Assembly (NCBI GenBank): GCA_015680905.1
Contig: CM027385.1
Location: forward strand, 16,436,501 to 16,500,500
Length of the DNA stretch: 64,000 nucleotides
DNA from: Coptis chinensis
Taxonomy: Eukaryota; Streptophyta; Magnoliopsida; Ranunculales; Ranunculaceae
Direction of reading: 5' to 3'
Positions 10,715 to 20,725 of this stretch are shown piece after piece. Position 1 is the first letter of the stretch, and every line of letters begins with the position of its first letter. Below the pieces are notes generated by a model. The model was not told the origin of the DNA, searched no databases, and worked only from the letters and a program-made list of their open reading frames with translations. Made by a program: the position numbers and the translations under genes.

Positions 10715-11830
10715 AAGAATGCCTCCGCTATGGAATTTTTTCAACATTCTGATGTTCCATGGTTTCTCTATCTTTTCTCTTGCTGAAGTCTGTAACCTGT
10801 AAGTTCCCAAAGTACCCTCCTCCGTCACGACATATGGTCCCTCCTAGTTGGGACCCAGTTTACCCTCATTCTCTTTCTTAGTGGCTGGTGTAACATGTTG
10901 CAGCACCAAATCCCGAACCTTGAAAGTTCGTGGCTTCACTCGCTTATCATACTGTCTCTGCAACTTTCGATGATATTCCTCCAGTCGTATGCGCGATATT
11001 TATCTTTTTTCCTCTATGAGATTCAACTCCGTGGCTAAGATCCTCTCATTTATTCCCAATTCCACAACTCTGGTTCCACCGGTATGACTGCTTCTACTCC
11101 ATATGCTATTGCAAATGGTGATTCTGTGGTAGATGTCTGCGGTGTGGTACGATAAGCCCATAACACGTGATTCAACTTGTCCGTCCACGCGCCTTTTCGA
11201 TTCTCCAGTTTTCTCTTTAAATTATCCATTATGATTTTGTTCGATGCCTCAGCTTGTCCATTCCCCCCAGGATTGTAGGGGGCTGAGAACCACTGCTTCA
11301 CCCTAAACGCCTGAAGAAACTCTCGCACTTTTCCCCTAGTAAACTGAGTTCCATTATCTGCAATGATCGTATGTGGCAGCCCGAACCTACAGATGATATT
11401 CTCCCATAAGAATTTCTTCACGTTCTCTTTCTTAACCTATTGCAAAGCCACACCCTCCACCCATTTGGTAAAATAATCAGTAGTGGCCAACATAAATCTC
11501 CTTTTTCTGCTCGCCATGGGTAGAGGCCTTACAATATCCAGTCCCCACATGGAGAATGACCAAGGGCTAAACACATTGTGCAAGGGCTCAGTTGGTGAAA
11601 GTATGAACGGTGCAAACCTTTGGTATTTCTCACATTTCTTGGCATACTCTGTGGCATCTCTCTTCATATGGGGCCAAACATACCCCTGTGATATCAACCT
11701 GTGGGTAGTTGTTCGCCCTGCGGAATGACTCCCACAATCTCCTTCGTGAACCTCCGCCAAAACTTCTTGCGCCTGCCGCGGACCTATACATTTTAGCAAT
11801 GGTCCACTGAAATTTCTCAGTATAGGTCAC
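10715..11830 (-). pseudogene. Integrase of the Tat element
   Basis: Integrase inserts the cDNA into chromosomes. Coding order: a HHCC-type zinc-binding part (HEGDCGSHSAGRTTTHRL to KKCEKYQRFA), the catalytic core with all three acidic residues (WGLDIVRPLP, IIADNGTQFT, GQAEASNKII), then a C-terminal region with LGPN, a stop, and EGPYVV at about 10,850. That stop looks like TGG to TAG. The core is split near 11,421-11,437 by an in-frame stop between VEGVALQ and the next ORF. A frame change at about 11,050 separates the C-terminal part. Catalytic residues survive but the ORF is closed. Confidence 0.85.
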
Positions 11831-11992
11831 CCTCCAACAATGTGTACCTCTGACTCAGTTGTTCCATTCTTCGCCTCTCCTGTTTATTCTCTATCTCTAC
11901 TCCCCTCAAGAAAGTCTTTATCGGTTCCATCCAACCCTGATCCCTCTCGGTGGTGAGCCAAATCCCCTCCTCATCTGATGTACTTGGCTTGC

Positions 11993-12737
11993 TTAACACC
12001 CTAACTTCAATAGACCAACCCTCTGAACCAAAAAAACCGCCGCCACATAAGCTAAAGCATTGGCGTGTCTATTCTCTCCGTGGCCTAGGTGTGCAAACTT
12101 TATTTTGTCGAACTTGCTTGCCTTTTCCTGTAGGACCTCAAGGTATCTCGCCATCCTAGGGCAGCGAGCCGCAAACCTTCCATTCACCTGACAAACTACC
12201 AAATTGGAATTTGAGAAAACAGACAACTCATTCACCCCCAGATCTTTGGCCAAGTCTAATCTAGCTATCACAGCTTCATATCCAGACTCATTATTTGAAA
12301 CCGCGAACCCCAGTTTCATAGATAGCTCAAGGCGATTGTTCTCAGGAGTCACTAACCCCCAATTCCATTTCTTGTATCCATAGCAGAACCATCCACGAAA
12401 ACTCTCCACCCATTGCGCATATCCTAAGGATCCAAAGGATCGTGACTGACCTCCCTTTCAGATTCCATTACCATTTCCTCTCCCCAAGTGGGATCCTCTG
12501 CCGAAAATTCGGCCATAAACTCTCCCATGGCTTGTGCCTTTTCTGCCGTCCTGATTTAGTATGTAATTTCATAAGAACTGAGTAATACCGCCCACTTCAG
12601 CATCCTACCTAACTTCTCAGCCTTCAACGCTTGTTTGAGAGGCAAATTTGTTACTACCACCACAGAATGAGCTTCGAAGTAAGGCTTCAACTTAAGAGCT
12701 GAAAATATCAAAGCCAAAGCATACTTCTCAATCCTAC
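11993..12737 (-). pseudogene. RNase H region of the Tat element (second, plant-type RNase H)
   Basis: 11,993-12,409 encodes a plant-type RNase H with NNRLELSMKLGF, NNESGYEAVIARLDLAKDLG and FSNSNLVVCQVNG, ending in LGHGENRHANALAYVAA. Between 12,430 and 12,737 the remains of the first RNase H end are legible (KLGRMLKWAVLLSSYEITY). A second RNase H gained by Tat elements is established knowledge for the lineage. Stops interrupt the frame, for example near 12,425 and 12,556. Confidence 0.78.
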
Positions 12738-13984
12738 TAGGGGTGGGAATTTGGCCCTAACGACCCTAACCCGGCCCTGACCGACCCGACCCTAAGCCCT
12801 ATAAAGCCCTCACAGAGTTTAGGGCCGGGCTGGCTCGGCCCTAATGCTTTCTAGGGCAGGGCTAGGGCTAAGATTCTAAAACATAGGCCCGACCCTAACC
12901 AAGCCCTAACCAAGCCCTAACCGGCCCTGTTTCATACTTTCACTATAAATACACATACCATAATTGTCCAACTCTTTGTTAAATATTTTCAATTAAAATA
13001 ACATTGTCCTTTGTAATTTATCACTTACACCCAAGGGTACTTCCAATAACTTGTTTTATATAACAAAAACTTGTCAACTTAGCAGCCATGAAGAACAATG
13101 AGCACTAGCCTAATAAAAATAAGACTTTATTCCTTTGATCATCAAGTCAAAGTCCATAACTTATTATTCTCAATTTCTTTTCTCACTTATTTCTTATAAA
13201 TTATATTTTTATTCACATCTAAGCCAAGTCTAAAACTAAAGGTTTCCTTCCACACCATTAAAAGCAAAATACTGAGCGGACATTTGTAACATAGAAACCA
13301 AAAACACCCTTTGTCGAAAAAAATGACATTTATAATCTCAAACCTTTCTCCATCACTTGTTCAAAAGCCAATATTTTCATTTCCATATACAAAGCTTGAA
13401 TCACTTTTAAATTAGAAGAAAGGTAATATTATATTTGTTTGAATCTATTATAGAAATAATTTATGATATTACAAATAGTTTAACAACTTCCATGACCCTT
13501 AACCAAAACTATTATGTTTCTTCTTTATATCTATTACTTCTTCCTTTAAAATGATAATATAATTATTTGTCTATGTATTTCAATGTTAAATGTAATTTTA
13601 GTGAGGTTTGAGTACAAGGAAGAACAAATTCCGAACTCTCGATGTACTTCAGTTCATTAGATTGTGGATGTACATTTTAAATTTTTGGACTTATACAGGA
13701 TTATTACTAGATTGGTTGGACTTTGAGTTTGTAGATTATTGTACATTTTTGTAATATAAATGAGTTTTAAAACTGATGTAGTAAAAAAAAAGAAAATATA
13801 TAGGCCCGGCCCTAAAGCCCTTAAAGAGGGCTAGGGTCAGGGTCAGGGCTTGAGATTTAGACTTGTGACCCGGCCCGACCCGGCCCTATGCTGACTTTAG
13901 GGCCGGGCCGACCCGCCCTAATATATGAAGGGCTTTAAATGTTTAGGGCCGGGCTAGCCCGACCCGGCCCATTGCCCACCCCTA
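12738..13984. mobile_element. Non-autonomous hAT-type DNA transposon
   Basis: 1,247 bp with imperfect terminal inverted repeats TAGGGGTGGGAATTTGG and (reverse complement of the right end) TAGGGGTGGGCAATGGG. They are flanked by an 8-bp duplication AATCCTAC at 12,730-12,737 and 13,985-13,992. Eight-base duplications and this terminus fit hAT. Both ends are packed with GC-rich motifs of the type GGGCCGGGC, GCCCGGCCC and CCCTAA, while the middle (about 12,940-13,790) is AT-rich with no transposase. It interrupts the gypsy reverse transcriptase/RNase H gene. Confidence 0.92.
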
Positions 13985-13992
13985 AATCCTAC

Positions 13993-15243
13993 TGTACCGG
14001 GTCTCTGCATCTAGTAGGGTTTTGCTTTGAAAGTAAACTAGCTTTTCTATCTTGTCGATCACCCTCACTAGAACTGAACTTATTGTGTACTCACTAACAC
14101 CCAGATACAAATGCAACTTTTCGCCCTGTTCCGGCCGTGATAGCAAGGGTGCCTTCCCTAGGTAACCTTTCAACTCTTGAAAGGTTCTTTTGCATTCCGC
14201 GGTCCAATGGAAATTAGGAGTTTTTCTCAACAAGTGGTATAGAGGCTGGCATTTGTCCGACGACTTGGAAATGAATCTATTAAGTGCCGCAACTCTGCCA
14301 GCCAGTCTTTGTACTTCCTTCACATTCTGCGGAGACGGCATTTCAATCAACGATCGAATCTGCTCTGGATTCGCCTCTACTTCGCGGTGGGTGACTATGT
14401 AGCCCAGAAACTTTCTTGAAGTTACCCCAAATGTGCATTTCTCGGGATTGAGTTTCAGCTTATGCTTGCACAGTATGCCAAAAATCTCATGGAAGCCTTC
14501 TAAGTGTTCCTTTTCTGACATGTTTTTTCCACCATGTCGTTAATGTATATTTCGATCCCCTTTCGAATCTTGCCTTCGAACATCTTTTCTCCTAACCGCT
14601 GAAAGGTAGCTCCCGCATTTTTTAAGCCGAAGGGCATCCTGGTGTAACAATAGGTACCACCCTCTACCACAAAGGTGGTTTTCTCCTGATCTGGCCTGAA
14701 CATCGCGACCTGATTGCATCCCATCGATGCATCCATGAAGGAGAACACCTTGAATCTTGCTGCTCTATTAACTAACTCATCCACCCGGGGCATAGGGTAA
14801 CAATCTTTTGGGCATTCCTTGTTTAAGTCTATGAAGTTAACACACATTCTAACCTTGCCGTTCTTTTTCGGTACCGTGACCACATTTGACAACCACTATG
14901 TAAACTATACTTCCCTTATTATCCCCGCCCCCTTCAGCTGTATAACCTCTTTGTGAATCCCTTCAATGTATTTGGGCCTTATGCTTCTCATCTTTTGTCT
15001 TACTGGCTTAGCATCTTCATTCAGATGCAAATGATGATAGGCGTACTCTGGGTCTAAACCCGTGATATCCTCGATTATCCATGCAAATATATCGGTATTG
15101 TCCATCAAAAACTGCACCAGCTTACACTTCCATTCCTCCGGCAAGTCAGCTCCAACCGACGTAAACTTTTCCTCATCTCCCACCCCAAGGTTCACCACTT
15201 CCAACTCATCCAAAGTTTTCGGTCCCAGCGGAGGCTCGTACAC
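13993..15243 (-). pseudogene. Reverse transcriptase of the Tat element
   Basis: Coding order: an N-terminal part (DIFAWIIEDITGLDPEYAYH, RPKYIEGIHKEVIQL), a stop at about 14,893-14,905, the fingers/palm with VPKKNGKVRMCVNFIDLN, FMDASMGCNQV and MPFGLKNAGATFQRL, then the active site. The active site reads YINDM, where the family has Y(V/I)DDM; the Asn codon is 14,539-14,541, fitting GAC to AAC. Immediately after it a run of A appears one base short and shifts the frame. The other frame resumes with MSEKEHLEGFHEIFG (14,521 downward) and continues through the connection/RNase H part (RKFLGYIV, HWTAECKRTFQELK) until the hAT insertion. Confidence 0.87.
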
Positions 15244-15270
15244 TTCTGTTTCTGCTGCCTCCTGTAATTG

Positions 15271-15849
15271 CTATGTTGATCCTGGTTCGTGTGACGACCC
15301 CTTCCCTTTTGTTCCGCGGACCATACTTTTTACAGTAACTTGATGGATGTTTTGCACTGCCACTTGATCCCCCCTTATTTCGTATGTCCCCCCATTAGTA
15401 GGGAAGCGGATCACTTGGTAAAATGTTGACTGGATGACCTTCATTTCGTGGATCCATTTTCTCCCTAGGATGGCATTATACTGGGAACTTGAGTCCACCA
15501 CCATAAACCTGGTGAATACCATTGTCGGACCTGCTGTAACTGGTAGCATCAATTCCCCCATGGGCTCTGTCATACTGCCGTTGAACCCATACAGATTGGT
15601 TTGAGGAGCTTTTAACTGATCTCTATCGATATTCATCTCCTCCATGGCCCCCTTAAATAACAAGTCCACTGAACTTCCACAGTCTATCAACACTCTCTTT
15701 ACCAGATAATTGCCCATCGCTATAGTAATCACCAATGCATCCTCATGCGGGGAAATTACTGACTCTAAGTCTTTTGGGGTGAACATTATGCTTTCCTCAC
15801 CCATCGCGGTTACGCGAACTAACTGGGGTATGCTCACCACCTCATTCAC
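15271..15849 (-). pseudogene. Aspartic protease region of the Tat element
   Basis: A 192-residue frame with the retropepsin-type active site RVLIDCGSSVDLLF and a downstream FNAILG-like YNAILGRKWIH. It would cleave the Gag-Pol polyprotein. The D-C-G-S-S form of the active site also occurs in the second gypsy remnant at 45.7 kb, so it is probably a lineage feature and not damage. The frame is separated from the reverse transcriptase by a stop at about 15,271. Confidence 0.8.
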
Positions 15850-15899
15850 CTGTTGTAAACTTACTGTCTTTCTTATCTTTTCTCTGTGTGCATTTCTTC

Positions 15900-16264
15900 C
15901 TAGGGTTTTCCACTAAAGATGACATTGATGGTACCTAAAATTCTAGCCGGAGCTGGCACTCTCTCGGCTTGGCGAACCTCCGCGACAAACTCCCTGAGCA
16001 TCCCCTTTTCGATCATTCTCTCCACTAACCACTTCAAGGCATAACATTCATTAGTGGAGTGATTCCTGATTTGATGATATGCACGGAATGGTTTCCCTTC
16101 TATCTCCACAGGTGTACTCCGCGGACCCTCAAAGTACTGGCAAGATTTCCTCTAAGGGCCTGTTGAGCGGAGTCTGTTCGATTTCGCGGTATGGCTTCCT
16201 CTCTCAGATATCTCTTCTGCTGCGGTCTCCCGTCCTATCCGGACCTCGGCTCTCCCCTCTGTAC

Positions 16265-16303
<39 letters not shown>

Positions 16304-17338
16304 CTATCCTACTTTTTCTATTCCGGTCATCTCGGTCGACAGCCTGCACTACCTTCCTTGATCTTTTCTGTTCCTTCGCATTCCTCTGCATTATGTCCTC
16401 GTAGCGTATGTATTTTTCTACCTTTGGATACAGGGCATGCAAAAAAGTGATTTTGATTTTGGAGACCAACTCATGAGCTCTAGTTCCCGCCCTCAAGCCG
16501 TGCTGGAAGGCTATGACCATTGTATGTTCATCCAAATTTTCCACTCTCAATGTCTCCTCCTTGAACCTACATAGAAACTCTCTCAATGATTCCGCGGACC
16601 TTTGTTTTATGTTGAACAGAGCCGCAATATCAACCACCCTTCTTTTCTGGTGTATGAAGTGGTCAACAAATGCGCGCTCCAGTTCTTCAAACCTTTTGAT
16701 ACTCCGCGAAGCCAACCTATAATACCAATCTGAGGCTCCCCCCTTAAGACTGGCGGGGAACATCATGCAGCAAACCCATCATATTTATTCTCCTGCCATA
16801 ACGACATCTGTTGCCGAAAATGGTGCAAGTGATCCGTCGGGTCTCCCTTTCCATCATACCTCTCAAATCTGGGTTGGGAGAACCTCTCAGGCACTTTCGA
16901 ATTCCATATCGAATCTGCTAGTGGATTTTTGTTGAGGCTTGCAACCTCTTTCTGCGTAGCGCTCTGGTTCGCTTTTTCTGCTACGCGGTTCATTTCCCTA
17001 TTTTTCTCAATCATAGCCTGTACTACCTCCAATGTGATACCCACAATTTGTTCTGCGTCCGGTGGCATGTACTCCTCATTCTCCCCCTCCACTTCGCTGC
17101 TCCGATGATCATCCCGCTCCGTTTCACCATGTGTAATCTCTCTCTCCTTTCACAACTCGTCATTCTCATTCCGTAGCCTAACTATCTCCTCCTGGAGAAG
17201 TCTTGTAGCGTCCACCGCCATGTCAGATATTTCTTCCTGTCCTACCCTTTCCACCTCAGTGCTCTCTGTTTCCTCGACCGCTTCTCTAACCGTTGCTTTC
17301 TTAGGTCTCCCTATTCCTCTTTTCATTACAGTAGCCAT
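15900..17338 (-). pseudogene. gag of the Tat element
   Basis: It begins MATVMKRGIGRPKKATVREA at 17,338, 13 bases past the primer-binding site in the coding direction. A TGA at about 17,150 ends the first frame, and the chain resumes at 17,092. Capsid-type retrotransposon gag sequence includes FSQPRFERYDGKGDPTDHL, ASDWYYRLASRSI, and a region with RSAESLREFLCRFKEE. A run of about 37 T on the plus strand (16,267-16,303) encodes poly-Lys and breaks the frame downstream. The distal end has HQIRNHSTNECYALKWLVE and leads into the protease. Gag would form the particle that packages the RNA. Confidence 0.83.
16267..16303. repeat. Poly(T)/poly(A) homopolymer inside gag
   Basis: About 37 consecutive T on the plus strand, read as A in the coding direction, giving a run of about 12 lysines. 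The exact length may be unreliable in sequencing. Confidence 0.9.
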
Positions 17339-17350
17339 TTTATTTCAGTT

Positions 17351-17369
17351 CCCCACAGACGATGCCAAA
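17351..17369 (-). other. Primer-binding site of the Tat element
   Basis: Directly inside the 5' LTR, the coding strand reads TTTGGCATCGTCTGTGGGG. This resembles the TTTGGCGCCGTCTGTGGGG type often seen in plant gypsy elements. The priming tRNA was not identified with certainty. Confidence 0.7.
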
Positions 17370-17812
17370 TGTATCTCATGTTATTACAACCTAAGGGATT
17401 ACTTGTATTAATTCCTTACTCTTCTCTCATTTTTCTTCTCTCTAGTCTTTTTTTCTTTTTCCTTTCCTTTCCTCTCTTTCTCCACTATCTTTGTCTTTAT
17501 ATCCTCTCCCCTTTCTAACCGCTCTCTCTTGTTCGTCCATCCACTTTGATCCTCCATGCCCTATCTCGCCACCTGTCCCTCAACATTCACCACAGTTCTA
17601 GGCAGTTAGGGTTCTGCGGCTCCGATCCAGTGCACCCTGTAGTATCCTCCCTACTCTGCCTACATCCCACTCGCCACCCAAGACATTCACCGTAGTTCTC
17701 GACAGTTATGGTTCCGTGGCTCAGATCCACTGGACCCTGTCTTCTCTTCACTATTCTGCATACGGGCCATTCGCCACCAATGATATCCCATGTCACGAAT
17801 ATGACCCCTACA
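17370..17812 (-). repeat. 5' LTR of the Tat-type gypsy element
   Basis: 443 bp, TGTATCTCATG to CCCCTACA on the plus strand, paired with 6,240-6,681. It is bounded on the right by the duplication CCCTC at 17,813-17,817. Pyrimidine-rich runs lie at 17,440-17,490. Confidence 0.93.
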
Positions 17813-17817
17813 CCCTC

Positions 17818-17935
17818 CCTTCGCCTTCCTTCTTGTGTGACCGATACACACCCGAGCACTCGTAAGTCAAATTCAATCTTGCTACTCAGTTTCCCTTAGC
17901 ATACTCCGACTTTTCAATTACCTTGCATTAACTTG
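17818..17935 (-). pseudogene. N-terminal fragment of the Mutator-like transposase
   Basis: In the coding direction this reads VIEKSEYAKGN, a TGA (plus strand 17,886-17,888), VARLNLTYECSGVYRSHKK, and continues into the sequence left of 6,235 once the gypsy element and one copy of CCCTC are ignored. Across that join the frame stays open through GSKKSGCPFKLKG. This is the FAR1-like zinc-binding start of MULE transposases (Cys, Cys, then His-X-His). The TGA probably derives from CGA. A further upstream exon may exist near 17,914-18,114, but it is not convincing. Confidence 0.78.
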
Positions 17936-18274
17936 TTTTCCTCTAGCGGTTGCCCAACCAATTGCCTCACTACGTGTATGAAAGACCTAAACACATAAAA
18001 AACAACAACTATTATTAATACACTAATAAAATTATATTTAGAAAATAAAATAAAAATGAAATCAATGCCTACTCCATCATATCTTTTCCGTAGTAAATAT
18101 TTATGTTGTATCACTTAAAATCGGTTGAAAATCCACGTCATTCGAGCTTGCAGAGGATCGGTTCTCGGATTGTGGCAAATGATCCTACATATAGAATAAA
18201 ACAAGAGTCTAAAACAATTTGTATAATGAGGGATTTTAAAGTCACCAAAAAAAATGAACTTCTCACTAAATTTA

Positions 18275-18410
18275 GTCCAAACGACCCAGCTACATCGGCC
18301 ACTAGGGTCCCTAAACGACCTAGCTATGTCATTCCATAGAGGGTCCAAACGACCCAGCCATGTCGGCTATTAAAGTCCCTAAACGACCCAGCCATGTCGT
18401 TTGGGCTCGG
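18275..18410. repeat. AAACGACC-motif array, middle block
   Basis: Four to five copies of (C/T)AAACGACCCAGC(C/T)ATGTCG spaced about 30-35 bp, ending with CATGTCGTTTGGG, so the last unit is palindromic. It lies about 350 bp upstream of the transposase N terminus. Confidence 0.75.
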
Positions 18411-18424
18411 GTTCTAAATGTTGT

Positions 18425-18600
18425 TGATTGATTCATTGATTCAAGTGTTTTGTATTCATTTATTCATTCAATCAATCAAGTGTTTTGCATTCATTCTAAT
18501 CAATGCTTTCTTGTAGATTCATTCATTCAATCAATCAATCAAGTGTTTTGTATTCATTCTAATCAAGTGTTACCTCATTATTTAGGTTTGGTTATCTTTG
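18425..18600. repeat. Short ATTCATTC/AATCAATC repeat cluster
   Basis: About three copies of TTCATTCAATCAATCAAGTGTTTTGTATTCATTCTAATCAA-like sequence with a period of 50-70 bp. No gene is apparent in 18,410-18,960. Confidence 0.6.
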
Positions 18601-18967
18601 TCGTCGACGATTTCTCGACATCTCATTTGCTCGACCAGTCGCATCTTCTATTTCTTCAACTTCTTCACCTTCAACATTTTTTACAACTTATTTAGTTTCT
18701 ATTGGTTATTCTTCGCCTTTAATATTTCTTCTATTTTCTCATTCTCTAATTTGTTGTTGCATCTCAAGCATTACCTCAAATGCTTCTTCTTCATCTTCGT
18801 GTTCCATTTAGGATGTTGATTAGGTTTTGATTGAGTATGAAAATAGTAAGGAATAAATGAGAAACTTGAGTATTTGATTGAGTTTTGATTGAGTATGAAA
18901 AACAGAGTAAGGAGTAAATGAGAAACTTGAGTATTCTATGTAAAGATATTTGAAATTTTGATATATT

Positions 18968-19530
18968 TCGAATAATTGAGTGAAATATGTTTGTAAACCC
19001 TAAACCCTAAACTAGTTTATTATTCATAATTGAAAAAATATATGAAAAATAACAAGTTTAGATATAAAACAAATTATTATTTTAGATTTGGATAATTGAG
19101 TGAAATATGTTTGAAATTAAAATTTTTTTATGTCGGTACGAAATTTGTAAACCCTAACCCCTAAACCTCCAAACTAGTTTATAATCCACAATTGAAAAAA
19201 GAAAATGGAAAATAACAAGTTTAGATATAAAACAAATTATTATTTCGAATAATTGAGTGAAGTATGTTGGCACAAAATTTGTAAACCATGAACCTAAACC
19301 CTAAACCCCAAACTAGTTTATGATTTACAATTTGAAAATAAAAATAAAAAATAACAAGTTTAGATATAAAACAAATTATTATTTTGAATAATTGAGTGAA
19401 ATATGTTGGTACGAAATTTATAAACCCTGAACCCTAAACCCTAAACCATAATCCCCAAACTAGTTTATGATTCATAATTGAAAAATAATAATAATAACAA
19501 GTTTAGATATAAAACAAATTATTATTTTCG
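18968..19530. repeat. Tandem repeat of 130-150 bp with telomere-like CCCTAAA core
   Basis: Four units, each containing AATAATTGAGTGAAATATGTT, one to three copies of CCCTAAAC, AACTAGTTTAT, and AACAAGTTTAGATATAAAACAAATTATTATTTT. Units begin near 18,971, 19,090, 19,246 and 19,386. CCCTAAA is the complement of the plant telomere repeat. Here it is embedded in a longer unit, so an interstitial telomere is not claimed. The following stretch to 19,930 is AT-rich with nothing recognised. Confidence 0.85.
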
Positions 19531-19934
19531 ATTTTGGCATGTTTGATTATATTATTTTAGATTTTGGCATGCTTGATTACATGTTTTAACTTGGTTATAT
19601 AGATACTATGTCATAATTGATAAAGAGTGCATGTAATTGTGTTCGTGCAACTAATTGTGTTGTTCCTAACCCAATTTTTTAAATCGGATTTCAATTTTGC
19701 TAATTTAATTGGGATGTGTTGACCATTAATCATTACTAATTCAATTTTGCAGATCATTGTTTAAATAAATTATTGTACAATTATGATTGATTAATGATTT
19801 GTATTATAAAAAAAAATGTTCGGTGTTTATGTATAAGAAAAGTGTAATTGGTGTTTATATAATCAATTTTCATTGGTTAATCGGGCTAATCATTGGTTAA
19901 TCAAGAATTTCTTTGGTTTAGAACTTCTCAATTA

Positions 19935-20410
19935 TTTTAGTCCAAACGACTCCCCCATGTTGCCTCATAGAAGCCCCAAACGACCCAGCAGTACCGCTTG
20001 CATTTGATACCAAACGACATGATCAGACCGTTCTATGGAAGAACCCGAAAGCTCTGTCTCAAACGACATGGGTGGACCGCTTTTATGTGCACTCAAATGA
20101 TATGAGCATGCCATTTGAGTGTGCACTCAAACAATATTGGGGTACTGTTTGAGTGTACACTCAAATGATATGGGGGTACCGTTTGGGTGTACACTCAAAC
20201 GACACCATCAAGACCGTTCCATGGAGAAACAGAGAGTCAATTCTCAAACGACACCATCAAGACCGTTCCATGGAGAAACAGAGAGTCAATTCTCAAACGA
20301 CTTGGGAGGACCCTGTGCATGTACAATAGAACTACATGGTGGTATCGTTTGAGTGTACACTAAAACGATACGGGGGGACCGTTAGAGTGTTCACTCAAAC
20401 GACCCGCGAG
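19935..20410. repeat. AAACGAC array with palindromic units, right block
   Basis: The first part (19,939-20,070) matches the left block at 177-300 in direct orientation. The central part (20,095-20,190) is built of units ending in TTTGAGTGTACACTCAAA, an exact 18-bp palindrome. A 49-bp unit containing ATCAAGACCGTTCCATGGAG is duplicated in tandem at about 20,205-20,300. The spacing between motif starts is mostly 38-50 bp. Confidence 0.8.
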
Positions 20411-20419
20411 TTTCGTTAT

Positions 20420-20720
20420 GGTGAGACCGGTTGAATTGGTCGTTTTTTTGGGGGTTGCCCAATCCAATTTGATGAGTGCCCAATTAAACTACCTATTTTA
20501 GGGTCCTATTATTGACAGACCCCATTTTGTGTTGGGAACACCTGGCCCAATTTGGGGTCTATATTTATGTTGGGCGCAACAGAGAGTTTTGGGCAGACCC
20601 CGTGAGCAAACTTGAACAAAAACAAACCCGAAATAACCAGTTACCACCCTTCGTCGAATTCACCAAAAACCTACCAAAACAAAAAAAATAAAGTAATTAA
20701 AAAGGCTTCGCGGATAGGTG
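20420..20720. other. No gene seen; contains inverted counterpart of 30.65-30.75 kb
   Basis: Nothing coding is recognisable. The complement of 20,518-20,604 contains GGGTCTGCCCAA and CCCAACACAAAATGGGGTCTG. Similar words occur on the plus strand at 30,650-30,740. Confidence 0.4.
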
Positions 20721-20725
20721 ATAGC

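Larger units (their letters stand above)
6240..17812 (-). mobile_element. Ty3/gypsy LTR retrotransposon, Tat lineage, complete but mutated
   Basis: Structure in the coding (minus) direction: 5' LTR 17,370-17,812, primer-binding site 17,351-17,369, gag, protease, reverse transcriptase, RNase H, a plant-type second RNase H, integrase, a 92-bp tandem array, an accessory ORF in antisense, and the 3' LTR 6,240-6,681. The 5-bp target duplication CCCTC is at 6,235-6,239 and 17,813-17,817. The insertion lies inside the N-terminal coding part of the Mutator-like transposase. The second RNase H and antisense ORF are known hallmarks of Tat/Ogre-type elements. Stops and frameshifts make every ORF defective. 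A hAT element has inserted into the reverse transcriptase/RNase H region. Confidence 0.93.

Noticed and set aside
19935..20410. Regularly spaced repeats as a CRISPR array
   Set aside because: Units are degenerate, spacers are themselves repeats of one another, and the context is nuclear plant DNA with no cas genes.
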